A stretch of DNA of 64,000 nt, taken from the NCBI GenBank assembly GCA_022836615.1, contig MU405243.1, forward strand, positions 124,001 to 188,000, read 5' to 3'. Numbering within the stretch: position 1 is the stretch's first letter; every line of letters begins with the position of its first letter. The notes beneath the pieces were generated by a model that was not told the DNA's origin, made no database searches, and saw only the letters and a list, made by a program, of their open reading frames with translations. This document shows, piece after piece, positions 24,792 to 34,560 of this stretch. Source of the stretch: Annulohypoxylon bovei var. microspora. Lineage: Eukaryota; Ascomycota; Sordariomycetes; Xylariales; Hypoxylaceae. A program made the translations under genes and the position numbers.

Positions 24792-25308
24792 AGCAAAGCG
24801 CCCACCATAGCAGCTAGACTAGGTACTGTTGCGCTGTAGTGTAAGCACCTGAGGGAATTTTTTGAGTGTAGGAAATGATTCAGATCGCATCGCGGAAGAC
24901 GGGGTTAGGAGCAGGGGACAGGCTGTCAATACAGTACAATATGATACAATATAACATCCAGGGTTTACGATTCACGAGCTTGGGATCCGCACGGCAAGAA
25001 TGAGGAACGGATCGGATCTGATCGAGCGAGCAGATCGATCCTACGACAAATTCCGGGTTCACGGTTGATAGTGGAGGAGCGAGAGCACGGGGCAGAGAGA
25101 TATAGCCGCCTTATACATATGATATAGTAGAACGACTACGTTGCCTAGAAAGACGAGAGCAGAGCGGAGAAGAACAGAAGAAATGATAAGTTGTTGATGA
25201 AATTAGATTATGTGTATTCATTCTATTCTATTATGTGACAGGAGGTCCAATTTTACGTAAATACTTGTGTAGGTAGGTACCTAGGTAGCTATATGCTGTA
25301 AGAGACCA
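24792..25308. other. Convergent intergenic region, myosin I / pfa4
   Basis: About 520 bp shared by two 3' ends, with no coding sequence. It includes the longest GTAGGTAGGTACCTAGGTAG-type palindrome at 25269-25289. Confidence 0.55.
25269..25289. repeat. TAGGTACCTA palindrome (longest copy)
   Basis: The 10-bp palindrome TAGGTACCTA occurs exactly at 9170-9179, 9899-9908, 25274-25283, 31703-31712, 32437-32446 and 46978-46987. All copies are in intergenic or intronic DNA. Near copies lie at about 27378, 41388 and 51311. This copy is embedded in a longer AGGTAGGTACCTAGGTAG run. Chance expectation for an exact 10-mer in 64 kb is below 0.1. Confidence 0.7.
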
Positions 25309-26892
25309 TCACGTATCCCCGCCATCATTCGTACGCACTTTCCGCCTCCGTATCAGCTCGGCAAGGGGAATATCCTCATCCTCTGTGTAATGCATCAAAT
25401 CCCTGTGCGACACTTGCTCCACAGCCGGCTCGTCGAACTCGGCGTCCGAGTCTACGCCGTAGTCTCCCAGGTGCTCGCCATCGGCGTTGACCCAGCCGGA
25501 CTTGCCCTCGTCGACCACAACGGCGGCGCCCGGCGCCGGACGCCGCAGCTCTCCGCGGTCGTGCGCCTCGTCCACGAAGTCGTACTCGTCGGCGTAGTCC
25601 GGCGGCAGCTCCTCCAGGTCGTCGAGGATCCGCCGCCGCCGCCGCCGCAGGTCGCGCTCCTGGCGGCGCCGGAACGCCGCCCGCTCGGCCTCGGGGTCGG
25701 CCGCGCCGTCGTCGCCGTCGCGGCGCGACTGTTCGAGGGCTAGGTCAGCCTCGCGCTGGCGCGCGCGCCACACCCGCGCGTTGCGGATCTTGTCCGGGTC
25801 CGCCGGCGGCCACTGCCCCTCGCGGTCGTTGAGGCCGTTTTCTTCGTACTCCCATCCCGTGCGCGCATTGCTACTACTGCTACTGCTACTGCTACTAACC
25901 ACTGACTCCGGACTCGGGTAAGGGTAGGGGCCGACGGTAGGACCGCCAGCGAGCGGGAAGAACCACAGCAGCGGGTTGCGGGAGCCCATGGCGGCGGCCA
26001 TGTTGGCGAAGAGGTCGAGGTCGTAGGGGAACTCGACGGGGTCGAGGGCGAGATGCGGGGCGTCGGCGTCGCCGCCGGGGGCGCGCTCGCCGGCGGCCCA
26101 CCACGAGCCCTCGCCGGAGGAGCTCGCGTAGCGCCGCTCGAGCGCCGCCTCGTGGCGCTCGACCTCCCAGCTCTCGATCATCGTCGTGTTGAACAGCCAG
26201 CCCTTCAGCGTCGTGATCAGCAGGATGCCTAACGCCAGACTCGTCAACCCCGCCGCGAAGGTGAGGATCGTCAGCCACGCTAGCTGCGCGAGCGTCGGGC
26301 CGAGGTATGAGGGCAGGTGGCGTGACTCGTATAGCCCCGCGAAGCGCCGGAGGAGGAAGCTGAGGAGCGTCCAGAGCGAGAGGTTGGTGAAGACCAGGAA
26401 GCGCAGGAAGTGCGGGAAGGTCTGCAGCGACACGCAGTTGCTGGTCCACGGGCAGTGGTGGTCCATCTTCGGGATGCAGCGCCGGCACGTGCGGCAGTGG
26501 TGTGAGCGCGGGGGTTTGGGGGCGGAGCATTTCTTGCACCAGCGTCGGATTTGTGTTCTCCCTATTCCTACTCCTACCCCTTCTCCTATTTGTTGAGCCT
26601 CATCTTCCGCATCCGAGTCAATAGCCTTCTCCTTATGCTTTTTCTTTATACTCGGTGGGAAGACGTATCGGCCGGGGTTGACGGTGCAGGCTTTATAGTA
26701 CGAGTACCACAGACACAAGAGCAGGCCGTTGAAGACATACTTCTCGGTAGAGGTGAGCGGGCCCGGAGACAGGTCCGGGGCATTTGCGAACAGCCATTGC
26801 GGCACGTAGGATTCGAAGGCGATGAGGAGGCAGACGGCGGGGACGGCGAGACGTTGGAGTGATGGTTCGACGTTGCCGATAAGGAAGGCCAT
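25309..26892 (-). CDS. pfa4: DHHC palmitoyltransferase Pfa4
   Basis: Endoplasmic-reticulum enzyme that S-palmitoylates proteins; in yeast it acts on chitin synthase Chs3. One exon of 527 residues. Two hydrophobic segments (about 15-32 and 50-67) precede the Cys-rich domain, where RWCKKCSAPKPPRSHHC is followed by CRRCIPKMDHHCPW. The catalytic motif is Asp144-His145-His146-Cys147. Two more membrane segments (about 160-185 and 205-230) and the TTM/E motif region follow. The long hydrophilic C-terminus is acidic and Arg-rich, contains a run of serines coded by a (TACTGC)-like repeat near 25865-25895, and lies in very GC-rich DNA (25.4-26.2 kb). That produces long empty frames on the other strand, which I do not consider genes. 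Confidence 0.95.
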   Translation of the reverse strand: MAFLIGNVEPSLQRLAVPAVCLLIAFESYVPQWLFANAPDLSPGPLTSTEKYVFNGLLLCLWYSYYKACTVNPGRYVFPPSIKKKHKEKAIDSDAEDEAQQIGEGVGVGIGRTQIRRWCKKCSAPKPPRSHHCRTCRRCIPKMDHHCPWTSNCVSLQTFPHFLRFLVFTNLSLWTLLSFLLRRFAGLYESRHLPSYLGPTLAQLAWLTILTFAAGLTSLALGILLITTLKGWLFNTTMIESWEVERHEAALERRYASSSGEGSWWAAGERAPGGDADAPHLALDPVEFPYDLDLFANMAAAMGSRNPLLWFFPLAGGPTVGPYPYPSPESVVSSSSSSSSSNARTGWEYEENGLNDREGQWPPADPDKIRNARVWRARQREADLALEQSRRDGDDGAADPEAERAAFRRRQERDLRRRRRRILDDLEELPPDYADEYDFVDEAHDRGELRRPAPGAAVVVDEGKSGWVNADGEHLGDYGVDSDAEFDEPAVEQVSHRDLMHYTEDEDIPLAELIRRRKVRTNDGGDT

Positions 26893-27493
26893 GACTAGTA
26901 GGCCATGCGAGATTAGGTGGGTAAAGTAAATTGTTGATACCGGATGAAGATTTAGACAAGGTTAGGTTAGACTACGACGCGGTTCCGTCGACTTGGGCGC
27001 GACGTCACTTATGCAGGAACGAGCAGGGATGTCTATGTTCATTATGTAAGGTGGCGTATTCGAATAAGCAGAATCTTATTTACGCTTTAGTAGATGCTGG
27101 ATAAAGTAATATTAAGTAAACCTCGCTACATCGATATCGAAGCTCTTATTCATTCTTTCACCTTCGGGACACAATCCTCTTTTATTTCTTGAATTTGTAG
27201 AACCCGATTATTGAGGACAATTACGACATCCTGTTGACCCTAGTCCATACTGTACAATCTGAGAAATTAAATTATAACCCGAATATGCCTCCTCAGCCGC
27301 CCGGTCTTCCATCATCCTTTAACCTAGACGCCTCTTGCTATCTGTGAGCTAAGCCGGTATTAAGTCATACAAGACTATAGGTACCTCCTAGGTAAACCGC
27401 CTTAGTTATCTTGCTGGATAGGCCTCAACTAGATACCTAGCTAATAGTAACCATCGTCCGGATTAAAGAAACTCTCTCTCGGCGACGGGGATG
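26893..27493. other. Intergenic upstream of pfa4
   Basis: About 600 bp between two minus-strand genes. It is AT-rich, without recognised features apart from a near copy of the TAGGTACCTA motif at about 27378. Confidence 0.5.
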
Positions 27494-28483
27494 TCATCTT
27501 CTTTTCTTCTGTATCCACTCCTCTGTCTCTGCCTTATGCTTGGCACTGTAGCGGTTGATTCCCATGAACTCGAACGTTTCAGGACAAGCTGGTAAGGACT
27601 TACGTTCACTCGCCTCGATGATGTCCCGGCTAACTATCACCCTGATATAATCTTGCCCGATGAATTGGACGCCGACTTGATACTTGTCCATCCACAGGTC
27701 AGACCAGTAAATATCCTCACTCGCGTGGTCGGGGACGACGAAAGTTGAAAATTCAACGTTATCATCATCGCAGTTAACGTAAATGTTTGCGTTTGCCTTC
27801 TCTCTAGTCGGAATTTTCTTTGGGCCTTTGTAGCCTTTCATGATATCAATTCCGGACTTTTCTTCGGAAAACGTAATGGAGCCCCAATCACTGCTGGATA
27901 AATGGAAGCAGTTTTCCACATAATCCGTGCAGAAGAGGTCAAACGTCTTGGCCCTGCGTCTGGTTGAAGAATTAGCCATCCATGCCGCTGGCTCGAGAAC
28001 GGTAATGGCAGGTCCTTCGCCACCATTCTCCTCGAGGGCCTTGTACACCGCCCGAATTTCCTCCACCTTGCGCTTGTGGAACTCCAAGTCCTCCTGCTTC
28101 TCCTTTTCCCAACACTTGCGTTCTTCCTTTAATTCTTTCTTTCTCTCTTTCTTTCTTTCCTCACGTTGCTGTTTCATCTCATAGTAGCAATCGGCATCAG
28201 AACCATTGTACGACCTTTCAGACATGTCATCAGCCTCGTACTCGGAATCCGATTCACACCAGCATTCAAGATTGGAGTCCTCTGCCGCCTCGCAATGACA
28301 CTCAAAAGGCTTTTCCTCATCCATTTTTCTTTCTTCCTCCTCGTCGAGCTCAGAGATATCTTTGTCGAACATATACCCTTCTACGTCGACTTTCCCCCTC
28401 AATACCCCCGGTATGTTCAAGACGCGGTAATACCATGCCGGCAGGTCCTTGCGCGTCTTCATAACCTTGTTCCCTTTCTCCAT
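27494..28483 (-). CDS. Hypothetical protein with charged coiled coil
   Basis: One exon, 329 residues, no recognised family. Residues 1-35 hold a tryptophan/tyrosine segment (DLPAWYYRVLNIPGV). Residues 43-90 are strongly acidic with paired Cys motifs (ECHCEAAE, ECWCESDSEYEAD). Residues 103-150 are a Lys/Glu/Arg-rich segment (QQREERKKERKKELKEERK) that should form a coiled coil or single helix. The C-terminal half is a compact, conserved-looking domain ending EFMGINRYSAKHKAETEEW. No signal peptide or membrane segment is present, so it is intracellular. The length, the single clean stop and coding-like composition make it a likely real gene. Confidence 0.75.
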   Translation of the reverse strand: MEKGNKVMKTRKDLPAWYYRVLNIPGVLRGKVDVEGYMFDKDISELDEEEERKMDEEKPFECHCEAAEDSNLECWCESDSEYEADDMSERSYNGSDADCYYEMKQQREERKKERKKELKEERKCWEKEKQEDLEFHKRKVEEIRAVYKALEENGGEGPAITVLEPAAWMANSSTRRRAKTFDLFCTDYVENCFHLSSSDWGSITFSEEKSGIDIMKGYKGPKKIPTREKANANIYVNCDDDNVEFSTFVVPDHASEDIYWSDLWMDKYQVGVQFIGQDYIRVIVSRDIIEASERKSLPACPETFEFMGINRYSAKHKAETEEWIQKKRR

Positions 28484-29732
28484 GTCGAATTAGATTCTCA
28501 GAGCTGCGTCAATGGAACGTTCCAGTATCGCAGAGTTCGTGTATAATAATTTATCCGTAGGTAGACAGAACGAGAAGGCCAATAACTGCTCTCAGGCTCA
28601 CTCAATTTGTTGTTGACCAAGGTAAGTTACGATAGACGTCGCGCCTCCCAATCAGCCGCGATATCCTCATGATGGCCCGTGCTAGCGCCCGCCCTCGCCC
28701 CCATCGACCGGGATGTTTTGCTTTTAGTACCATACTTCGACCACCTGTTGAGTCCTCTTTCTTCTGGGGCATCTTAATTTAACATCACTTGCAAGCGGGA
28801 GGCGCATACATACCAATGGCGGGTAGCCATTGCCATCAAATTTGGTCACCATTCTTTCACGTCGTAGGGCTGATCCGTCTGCAACATGCATACTAGGTAT
28901 CTAAAAACGAAACTGGGGAGGGAAATAAAAACGGCATAAGTTTGCGACACTACGGATACATGATATCACAATAAAGCAATACTACGGTAGTAATAGAAGT
29001 CCAGCTGGTCAAGGACCCAAATCCTACTACCAAGGGTCGGTATATAGGGCCTAGGCAGAAGTATTAAAGATCCAATCCAATCTCGAGGCTGCGGAGCAAG
29101 GCACTGCCACGTTGCCAGAGAGGCTCCCGGATAGGGCAGGCGACCCAGTTCTTGGCCTATATGTATAAAACTATATTAGTGATCTTCCCGCTGACAGCAC
29201 CGTTCTGGTTTACGTAACAGGGGGCTCCCTGGGTGCTCGAGTGGTATGGCAGGCCGCGGGCGATCCCTCCGGCTGCTCTTGGCGGAGATCAGATCGGTTG
29301 CCTCATCGAGAACGCCAAAAGACTATTAGAATTCTAGATACCTTCAGCGCGCCGGAATTGTATGGCAGTCGGCTATGGCGGCTGGGCTGGCGGTGTCGCC
29401 GACGTGAAGAGAGACCCGTAGTGGAATGCGCTCTAGCAAAAGATCCCTGTTGCGGGACGTCGAAGACATTGATCAGATAGACTGGACGCCAATACACAGG
29501 TAGATCAGGGAGGCGTCAATACATAGGCAGATCAGGTAGGCAACAGTCAGTACACAGATCAGATAGAACAGACAGATAGATATAAACCGTCGACGGCCTC
29601 AGTACACATCAGCTAGTTCTCGCATCGCACTCAGCACCATCGTGAAGGAATCCATCCCTACAAGCTACAACAGCAGCCGAAGTCCTTCTAGTTGATCATA
29701 ACCTTCTATCACTCCTTTAGCCAAAAACAAAT
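28484..29732. other. Divergent intergenic region with short degenerate repeats
   Basis: 1.25 kb between divergent genes. From 29471 to 29565 four GATCAG units, each followed by an AG/TAG-rich spacer, recur at 27-32 bp spacing upstream of the CFEM gene. A TATA-type element lies at 29581. The ORF at 29241-29480 is not supported. Confidence 0.5.
29581..29588 (+). promoter_or_regulatory. TATA-type element of the CFEM gene
   Basis: TATAAACC lies 152 bp before the CFEM start codon, after the GATCAG repeats. The position fits a fungal core promoter with a leader of about 100 bases. Confidence 0.5.
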
Positions 29733-30243
29733 ATGCAGTTCAAGTTCCTAGCCGTTTCCCTATTCGCCGCCGCCGCCGTGGCCGAGAACAACCTCACGGA
29801 GCTCGTCAACGGCTTCCCGGACTGCTCCCTGCCCTGCTTCGCGCAGAGCGTCAACGCCAAGGGGTGCGGCACCACCGACCTCTCCTGCATCTGCGGGAAG
29901 CAGGTCGACATCACCGTCAAGCTGGGCGGCTGCCTCAACAAGTACTGCGACAGCTCGGATCGCAAAGGTGTGTACCGTGTCTACTTCTTTCTTTTCATGT
30001 AAGGCGAATAGTCGCCTCCTATTCTAACACGTGTATGCGATAGATGTGCCCGACAAACTATTCGACCTCTGCGACAGGTATAACGAGAAGCCTTCTTCGA
30101 CCGAAGTAGCGGCTGCTACCAGCGCGTTGGCCTCGCACGTTACAGCCGCCTCGGCAACCGTAACCCCTAAGAGCGGCGCAGGAAGTCTGGAGCCTGGTAT
30201 GGTCATGGCGGGAGCGGTGGCCGCTGCTGCGTTCATGATTTAG
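29733..30243 (+). CDS. CFEM-domain GPI-type cell-surface protein
   Basis: Secreted or wall-attached eight-cysteine protein. CFEM proteins bind heme or act as adhesins and effectors. Two exons (29733-29967, 30044-30243; 76 bp intron; phase 1) give 144 residues. The signal peptide is MQFKFLAVSLFAAAAVA. All eight cysteines of the CFEM pattern are present between residues 31 and about 88 (FPDC, LPC, KGC, LSCIC, GGC, KYC, DLC), including the Asp before LSCIC that coordinates heme iron in Candida relatives. A Ser/Thr/Ala-rich stalk follows, then a small-residue omega-like site (SGAGS) and a hydrophobic tail, as for GPI anchoring. There are no transmembrane segments beyond those of the signal and tail. 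Confidence 0.94.
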
Positions 30244-30880
30244 ATGGACTATGCATTAGTAGTTCAACCAAGCAGTCAGGGGTCGAGTCAAAGTGGGGGG
30301 TTGATGAGGCAATAAGAAGGCACGCGCTGTCGTAGCTTGTGGTGGACATTGGCTGGGTACTTTCACTTCGAGATACCATTCGTTAGTTGGGGTTTAGAGC
30401 CTTTTAAATCACATTCATTAGATTTCCCTTCTCAGGTAATTCATAATTCGAACTTGTGTCATGTCATTCATAGCAAAGCTTGAGATTAGGATCAAGGACA
30501 ATCTTCGTATGCCAGGAAGATAGGTGATTTCGGTGTCTTCCTGTGTCTTCTTGAGAGAACTTCCATGTCCATAATGTCAACCTCCTATTAGCTCAGCACA
30601 TGACACATGACCATACCTACCCCTGACCAGTACTAATATCTTAGTAATCTCATACCAGCCACAAATATTCAGCAGGGAGGTAGTTCACATTAAATGACTA
30701 AGTAATACGTCAATAGCGACCTCTAAAGGGGGAGAACATACACTAGGTAATCACATACCCATGTGAACACAATTCGTATGCCGACATGTCTTTTCATTCT
30801 GGCGACATATCGGCTAAAGCCAGTATGTGACGTCTAGTCACATATGATCCGAATGCCGCGAGGCTCTCGTAGCGCTTCGA
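30244..30880. other. Convergent intergenic region
   Basis: About 640 bp between the 3' ends of the CFEM and Y14 genes. No features recognised. Confidence 0.5.
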
Positions 30881-31453
30881 TCACTCAACATCATCTCCAT
30901 CCTTCTGTCCCTCGGGGCTACGACTTCGGCTACGGCCTCTCCCTCGATGCGATTGTCGAGGTCCTCTGTTGTTGCCCTTGCCCGGAGGTGGTCTGACGAA
31001 GGCAAAGTCGACGTTGATAGCCTGTTCCAGCAGCTTAGATTGGTGTGCGCCGTCGATGGCAGCTCTAGCTTCGTCCAAGGTCGCATACTCGATAAGAGCA
31101 TAGCCCTATGTTTATTAAGATGGTTAATATTGAATATTAGGTAAAAATAGCAGCCAACTTATGCATGTTTAAGCAGGTTCTCGCAAGGAAGACGAGGAAT
31201 AGAATAATTGACTTACTTTGACATAACCACTCCTACGATCCAAGTTAAGGTGCAGGTTCTTGATTTCGCCAAAGTCGGCAAACTTGTCGTGAATAGTCTC
31301 CTCGTCGGCTTCCTCGTGCACGTTGGTAACCATGATGATCCACCCTTCGATCGATCGTACGGCCGTGGCCTTAGTGTGCGTTTGCATATCGCTGACCTTG
31401 GCCTGGGTTTGGGGAGAGCCTGGCTCGTCGACTTCCATTTCGACGTCTGCCAT
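30881..31453 (-). CDS. RNA-binding protein Y14 (RBM8A), exon junction complex
   Basis: Nuclear RRM protein that pairs with Mago and marks spliced mRNA, with roles in splicing and nonsense-mediated decay. Two exons (31453-31217, 31105-30881) with a 111 bp intron give 153 residues. A short acidic N-terminus is followed by an RRM at about 50-135: RNP2 is WIIMVTNV, the helix is EEADEETIHDKFADFG, and the strand KNLHLNLDRRSGYVK runs into RNP1 KGYALIEY exactly at the splice junction. The C-terminus is RG/RS-rich (RGRGRSRSRSPEG). The Asn-Leu-His-Leu-Asn-Leu-Asp run and the SGYVKGYALIEY text are specific to Y14. Confidence 0.95.
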
Positions 31454-32598
31454 GATGATAGTATTTGGTAAATACTCGAGAGTTTGTAGGGCGATAGTAA
31501 TGGTTTGCTGTGAAGTGGGAACGGAATGGAGACCGCACTTTGGTTGTTGCTTTTTCGTTGATTTTGGAGAGTTCGAAGGTTTGCGACGTGAGTATTGCCG
31601 CCTTTTAATTGGTCAAAGCTATGACCCCAGTTCGGTGCCTGACTTCGGAGATCTATCACCTGTCACCACCTGCTATCAAGCGTCGATATTTTGTCATGTA
31701 CCTAGGTACCTATTCTTATCCCTGATTGGTTAATTATTTTATACCGTAATTAGTTTCTTGTAAACTGTCTTTTAATTGGTTATTAGAACTGGTTTCAGTG
31801 GATGCTTTTTGGACTCATATCTCAACTTGAGGTTGTGCCATTGTTCCCCTGAATGACTTCTTTCGAGATTTCATAGCAACAGGTACAATTATGGGCTTTC
31901 ACGCCCTTGTAATGCAATTCCTAGTTTTGATTCTCTTTCTCCAATCATAACACAGCAATCTCCATTATTTGGCTCTCTATGGGCAGAATACAGATCTATA
32001 CATAGTGTCAGGTTAAATAGGCCACGTGCGAGCAATACTGTATCGTACTGTCCCCTTACTATCCCCTCATCATGTAATCAACACCAACCACCAGCCATAG
32101 TAGGTATAAGTTCCCCAAGTAGGAGATATAAGAGATAATCAGAGCACAGTTGAATACAGTATTGCACGCACATGGCCCATTTCATCTGACGCTATGTATC
32201 TGTATGGTCACGAGTCAAGTTACCATATTCGATCAATCCCACATCGAGATAAACTCAAAGTTACATAAACCGCGATGTCGGAGAGCATACGATATCGCGA
32301 TTGGTTCCCTGGGTAGATCTACGGCATCATCCACAGGGGCATAAGGCGTCGGGAGGGATGTGTCCAATTGGAAACTTCCCATTGACAAGCTGCAATGTAG
32401 TATAGTGGAAGCTTTGTTATCTTTCAACGTAGTTGGTAGGTACCTAGTTAGGTCATGGTAGTTTGACGACATATATCAAGAGTTGGAGGCGTGTATAAAA
32501 GTCAAATATCATCAACCTTTCTCTCCCTGATGTGCTCTAAGTTGTAAACCTACATTAGGAGTAGTAGAGTTAATACCCATATAGTGTAATCCTCAGTC
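31454..32598. other. Divergent intergenic region, Y14 / MFS
   Basis: 1.15 kb holding both promoters. Two exact TAGGTACCTA copies are present (31703 and 32437), and a TATAAAA box lies at 32494. No coding sequence recognised. Confidence 0.5.
32494..32500 (+). promoter_or_regulatory. TATA box of the MFS gene
   Basis: TATAAAA lies 105 bp upstream of the MFS start codon, a fitting core-promoter distance. Confidence 0.5.
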
Positions 32599-34128
32599 AT
32601 GGCCACCCAAACAGAAAAACAACCACCGCCCCGCCCCGCCCCTGAGGCAGGCCAATTTTCCACAGCGTTAGAAGACAACACCAGGCCACCGATCGAGTTC
32701 CTCGAACTCGAAGCCCCAACACCACCCGCTCCTCCCCTCGAAAACAGCAAAGCCGCCTACCTAGTGCTTGCCGGGTGCGTGCTGATCCAAGCGCCGATAT
32801 GGGGGTACTCGCTGGCCTTCGGCATCTTCCAGGAGCACTACACGACGCACCCGACGATCCTGGGCCCCAACAGCCCGGGCACGATCGCCAGCATCGGGAC
32901 CTCGCAGACCGGCATCCTGTACCTGATGATGCCCGTCACCATGACGCTCCTGACGCGGTACCCGCACCTGCGGCAGTGGTTCCTGCGCGTCGGCCTGCTC
33001 CTCACCACCGGCTGTCTGACCGCGTCCTCGTTCGCGACGTCGGCCGGGCAGCTGATCGCGATGTATGTATCATCCAGAGTTCCTCCCCCTATCCGGCCCG
33101 TCTCCGGAGACATGCTCGAAACCCCCAAACCCCTTTCCCAAAAAAAGAACTCCATCACTAACCCCCGTTATTACAGCCAAGGTGTACTCCACGCAGTAGG
33201 CTGCGGCCTGCTCTTCAGCCCAACATCGCTATACCTCGACGAGTGGTTCCACGCGCGCAAGGGTCTCGCGTACGGGGCGATGTGGAGCGGGAAGAGCGGC
33301 GCGGGCGCCGGCATGCCGTTCCTGACGAGCGCGCTGCTGGGCCGGTACGGCGTCGGCACCACGCTGCGCGCCTACGCCGTGGCCTCGGCCCTGCTCACCC
33401 TCCCGCCCATCTTCCTCATGCGCGACCGTCCTACCACCAACAGCAACGGCGACGGCAGCACGTCCGACTCCTCGCCCCGGCCCGCGACGGGCCGCGTCTC
33501 CTTCGCCTTCGCGCGGAGCCCGACGTTCTGGGTCCTGCAGAGCGGCAACGTGCTGCAGTCGCTGGGGTACCTGCTGCCGAGCACGTACCTCGCCTCGTAC
33601 GCGGACGCGCTGGGCTTCCCCTCTGTAACAGGGCCCGTGTTCCTCGCGCTGATCTCGCTAGCCTCGGTGCCGGGGTCGCTGCTGATCGGGCTCCTCAACG
33701 ACACGGGGCTGGCGGCGACGACCGTGATCCTGATCTCGAGCCTGGGCAGCGCGCTGCCCGTGTTCCTGCTGTGGGGGCTCGGCGGGCGCCGCGTCGCCGT
33801 GCTCGTCGTCTTCACCCTGCTGTACGGCTTCTTCGCCGGCGGCTTCAGCTCCACCTGGTCCGGCATCATGCGCGAGATGCAGCGCCGCGACCGCGCCGTC
33901 GACACCGGCCTGATCTTCGCCTTGCTTCTCGGCGGCCGCGGCCTCGGCTTCGTCCTGAGCGGCCCTGTCGGCGGCGCCCTGCTCGAGACCGATAGTCTGA
34001 AGGCCCAGGACTTCTCGGGGTACGCTACGCAGTACGGACCTATGATTCTTTACACCGGGTTGACCGCTACCCTTGGCGCTTGGGGCTGGTTCTGGACTAT
34101 GGGAAAGAAGGCAATGGCCGCGCTGTAA
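32599..34128 (+). CDS. MFS carrier, monocarboxylate-transporter type
   Basis: Twelve-helix plasma-membrane carrier, similar to fungal Mch/MCT-like transporters. Exons 32599-33062 and 33177-34128 give 471 residues. The donor GTATGT, the branch-like CACTAACC and the acceptor TTACAG are good. The 114 bp intron is a multiple of three and has no stop, so an unspliced message would still code (509 residues). A Pro-rich N-terminus leads to TM1 with GYSLAFGIFQEHY, the usual MCT motif (G-x-x-F-x-x-F). The TM4-5 loop has LYLDEWFHARKGLAYG, typical of the family, where WF-xR-xG-A is conserved. The C-terminal half has helices with FAGGFSSTWSG. The gene body is very GC-rich, which leaves long meaningless antisense frames. 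The substrate is unknown. Confidence 0.9.
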   Translation: MATQTEKQPPPRPAPEAGQFSTALEDNTRPPIEFLELEAPTPPAPPLENSKAAYLVLAGCVLIQAPIWGYSLAFGIFQEHYTTHPTILGPNSPGTIASIGTSQTGILYLMMPVTMTLLTRYPHLRQWFLRVGLLLTTGCLTASSFATSAGQLIAMYVSSRVPPPIRPVSGDMLETPKPLSQKKNSITNPRYYSQGVLHAVGCGLLFSPTSLYLDEWFHARKGLAYGAMWSGKSGAGAGMPFLTSALLGRYGVGTTLRAYAVASALLTLPPIFLMRDRPTTNSNGDGSTSDSSPRPATGRVSFAFARSPTFWVLQSGNVLQSLGYLLPSTYLASYADALGFPSVTGPVFLALISLASVPGSLLIGLLNDTGLAATTVILISSLGSALPVFLLWGLGGRRVAVLVVFTLLYGFFAGGFSSTWSGIMREMQRRDRAVDTGLIFALLLGGRGLGFVLSGPVGGALLETDSLKAQDFSGYATQYGPMILYTGLTATLGAWGWFWTMGKKAMAAL

Positions 34129-34560
34129 TGGAGAGATTAGAGCTATCACTTAGGTGATTGCGAGCGATCATATCTCAGTAGGATCTAGTTCTACGATCAC
34201 GATGTCTCACTCCCTTACCTACCTTTAAAATGTTATTACATGCACCAAGCGTTTAAGATAGGCACCATTGAATGTGAAATTATCGTGATTCATTCCATTA
34301 TGTAATGTCACGGCGCCCGTCATGCGGTTGCGCGTAGCCTATAGGCTATAACCTAGGGGAATAGGTCCCTATCCATATCAATACAATGCATTGTATGCAG
34401 ACCCCTTTTTATAAAACGCCACCCATGCAGGAGTATCATGATGAATCAAACAACTGATCAACTCCAATAACCATAACCATTACTCCAACCAGACAGCGAA
34501 TTTCCACCGCCGCCGCCATATCGTAACGAATGCAAACTCCTAATATTCGCCTAACCCCTT
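34129..34560. other. Convergent intergenic region
   Basis: About 430 bp between the MFS and Ppc89-like 3' ends. No feature recognised. Confidence 0.5.

Noticed and set aside
25895..26539. 214-codon minus frame in pfa4
   Set aside because: It is a frame-shifted shadow of the DHHC gene in GC-rich sequence, Pro/Arg-rich without a domain.
33243..33995. 250-codon plus frame in the MFS gene
   Set aside because: A second frame of the GC-rich transporter, Arg/Ala-rich, with no membrane pattern.
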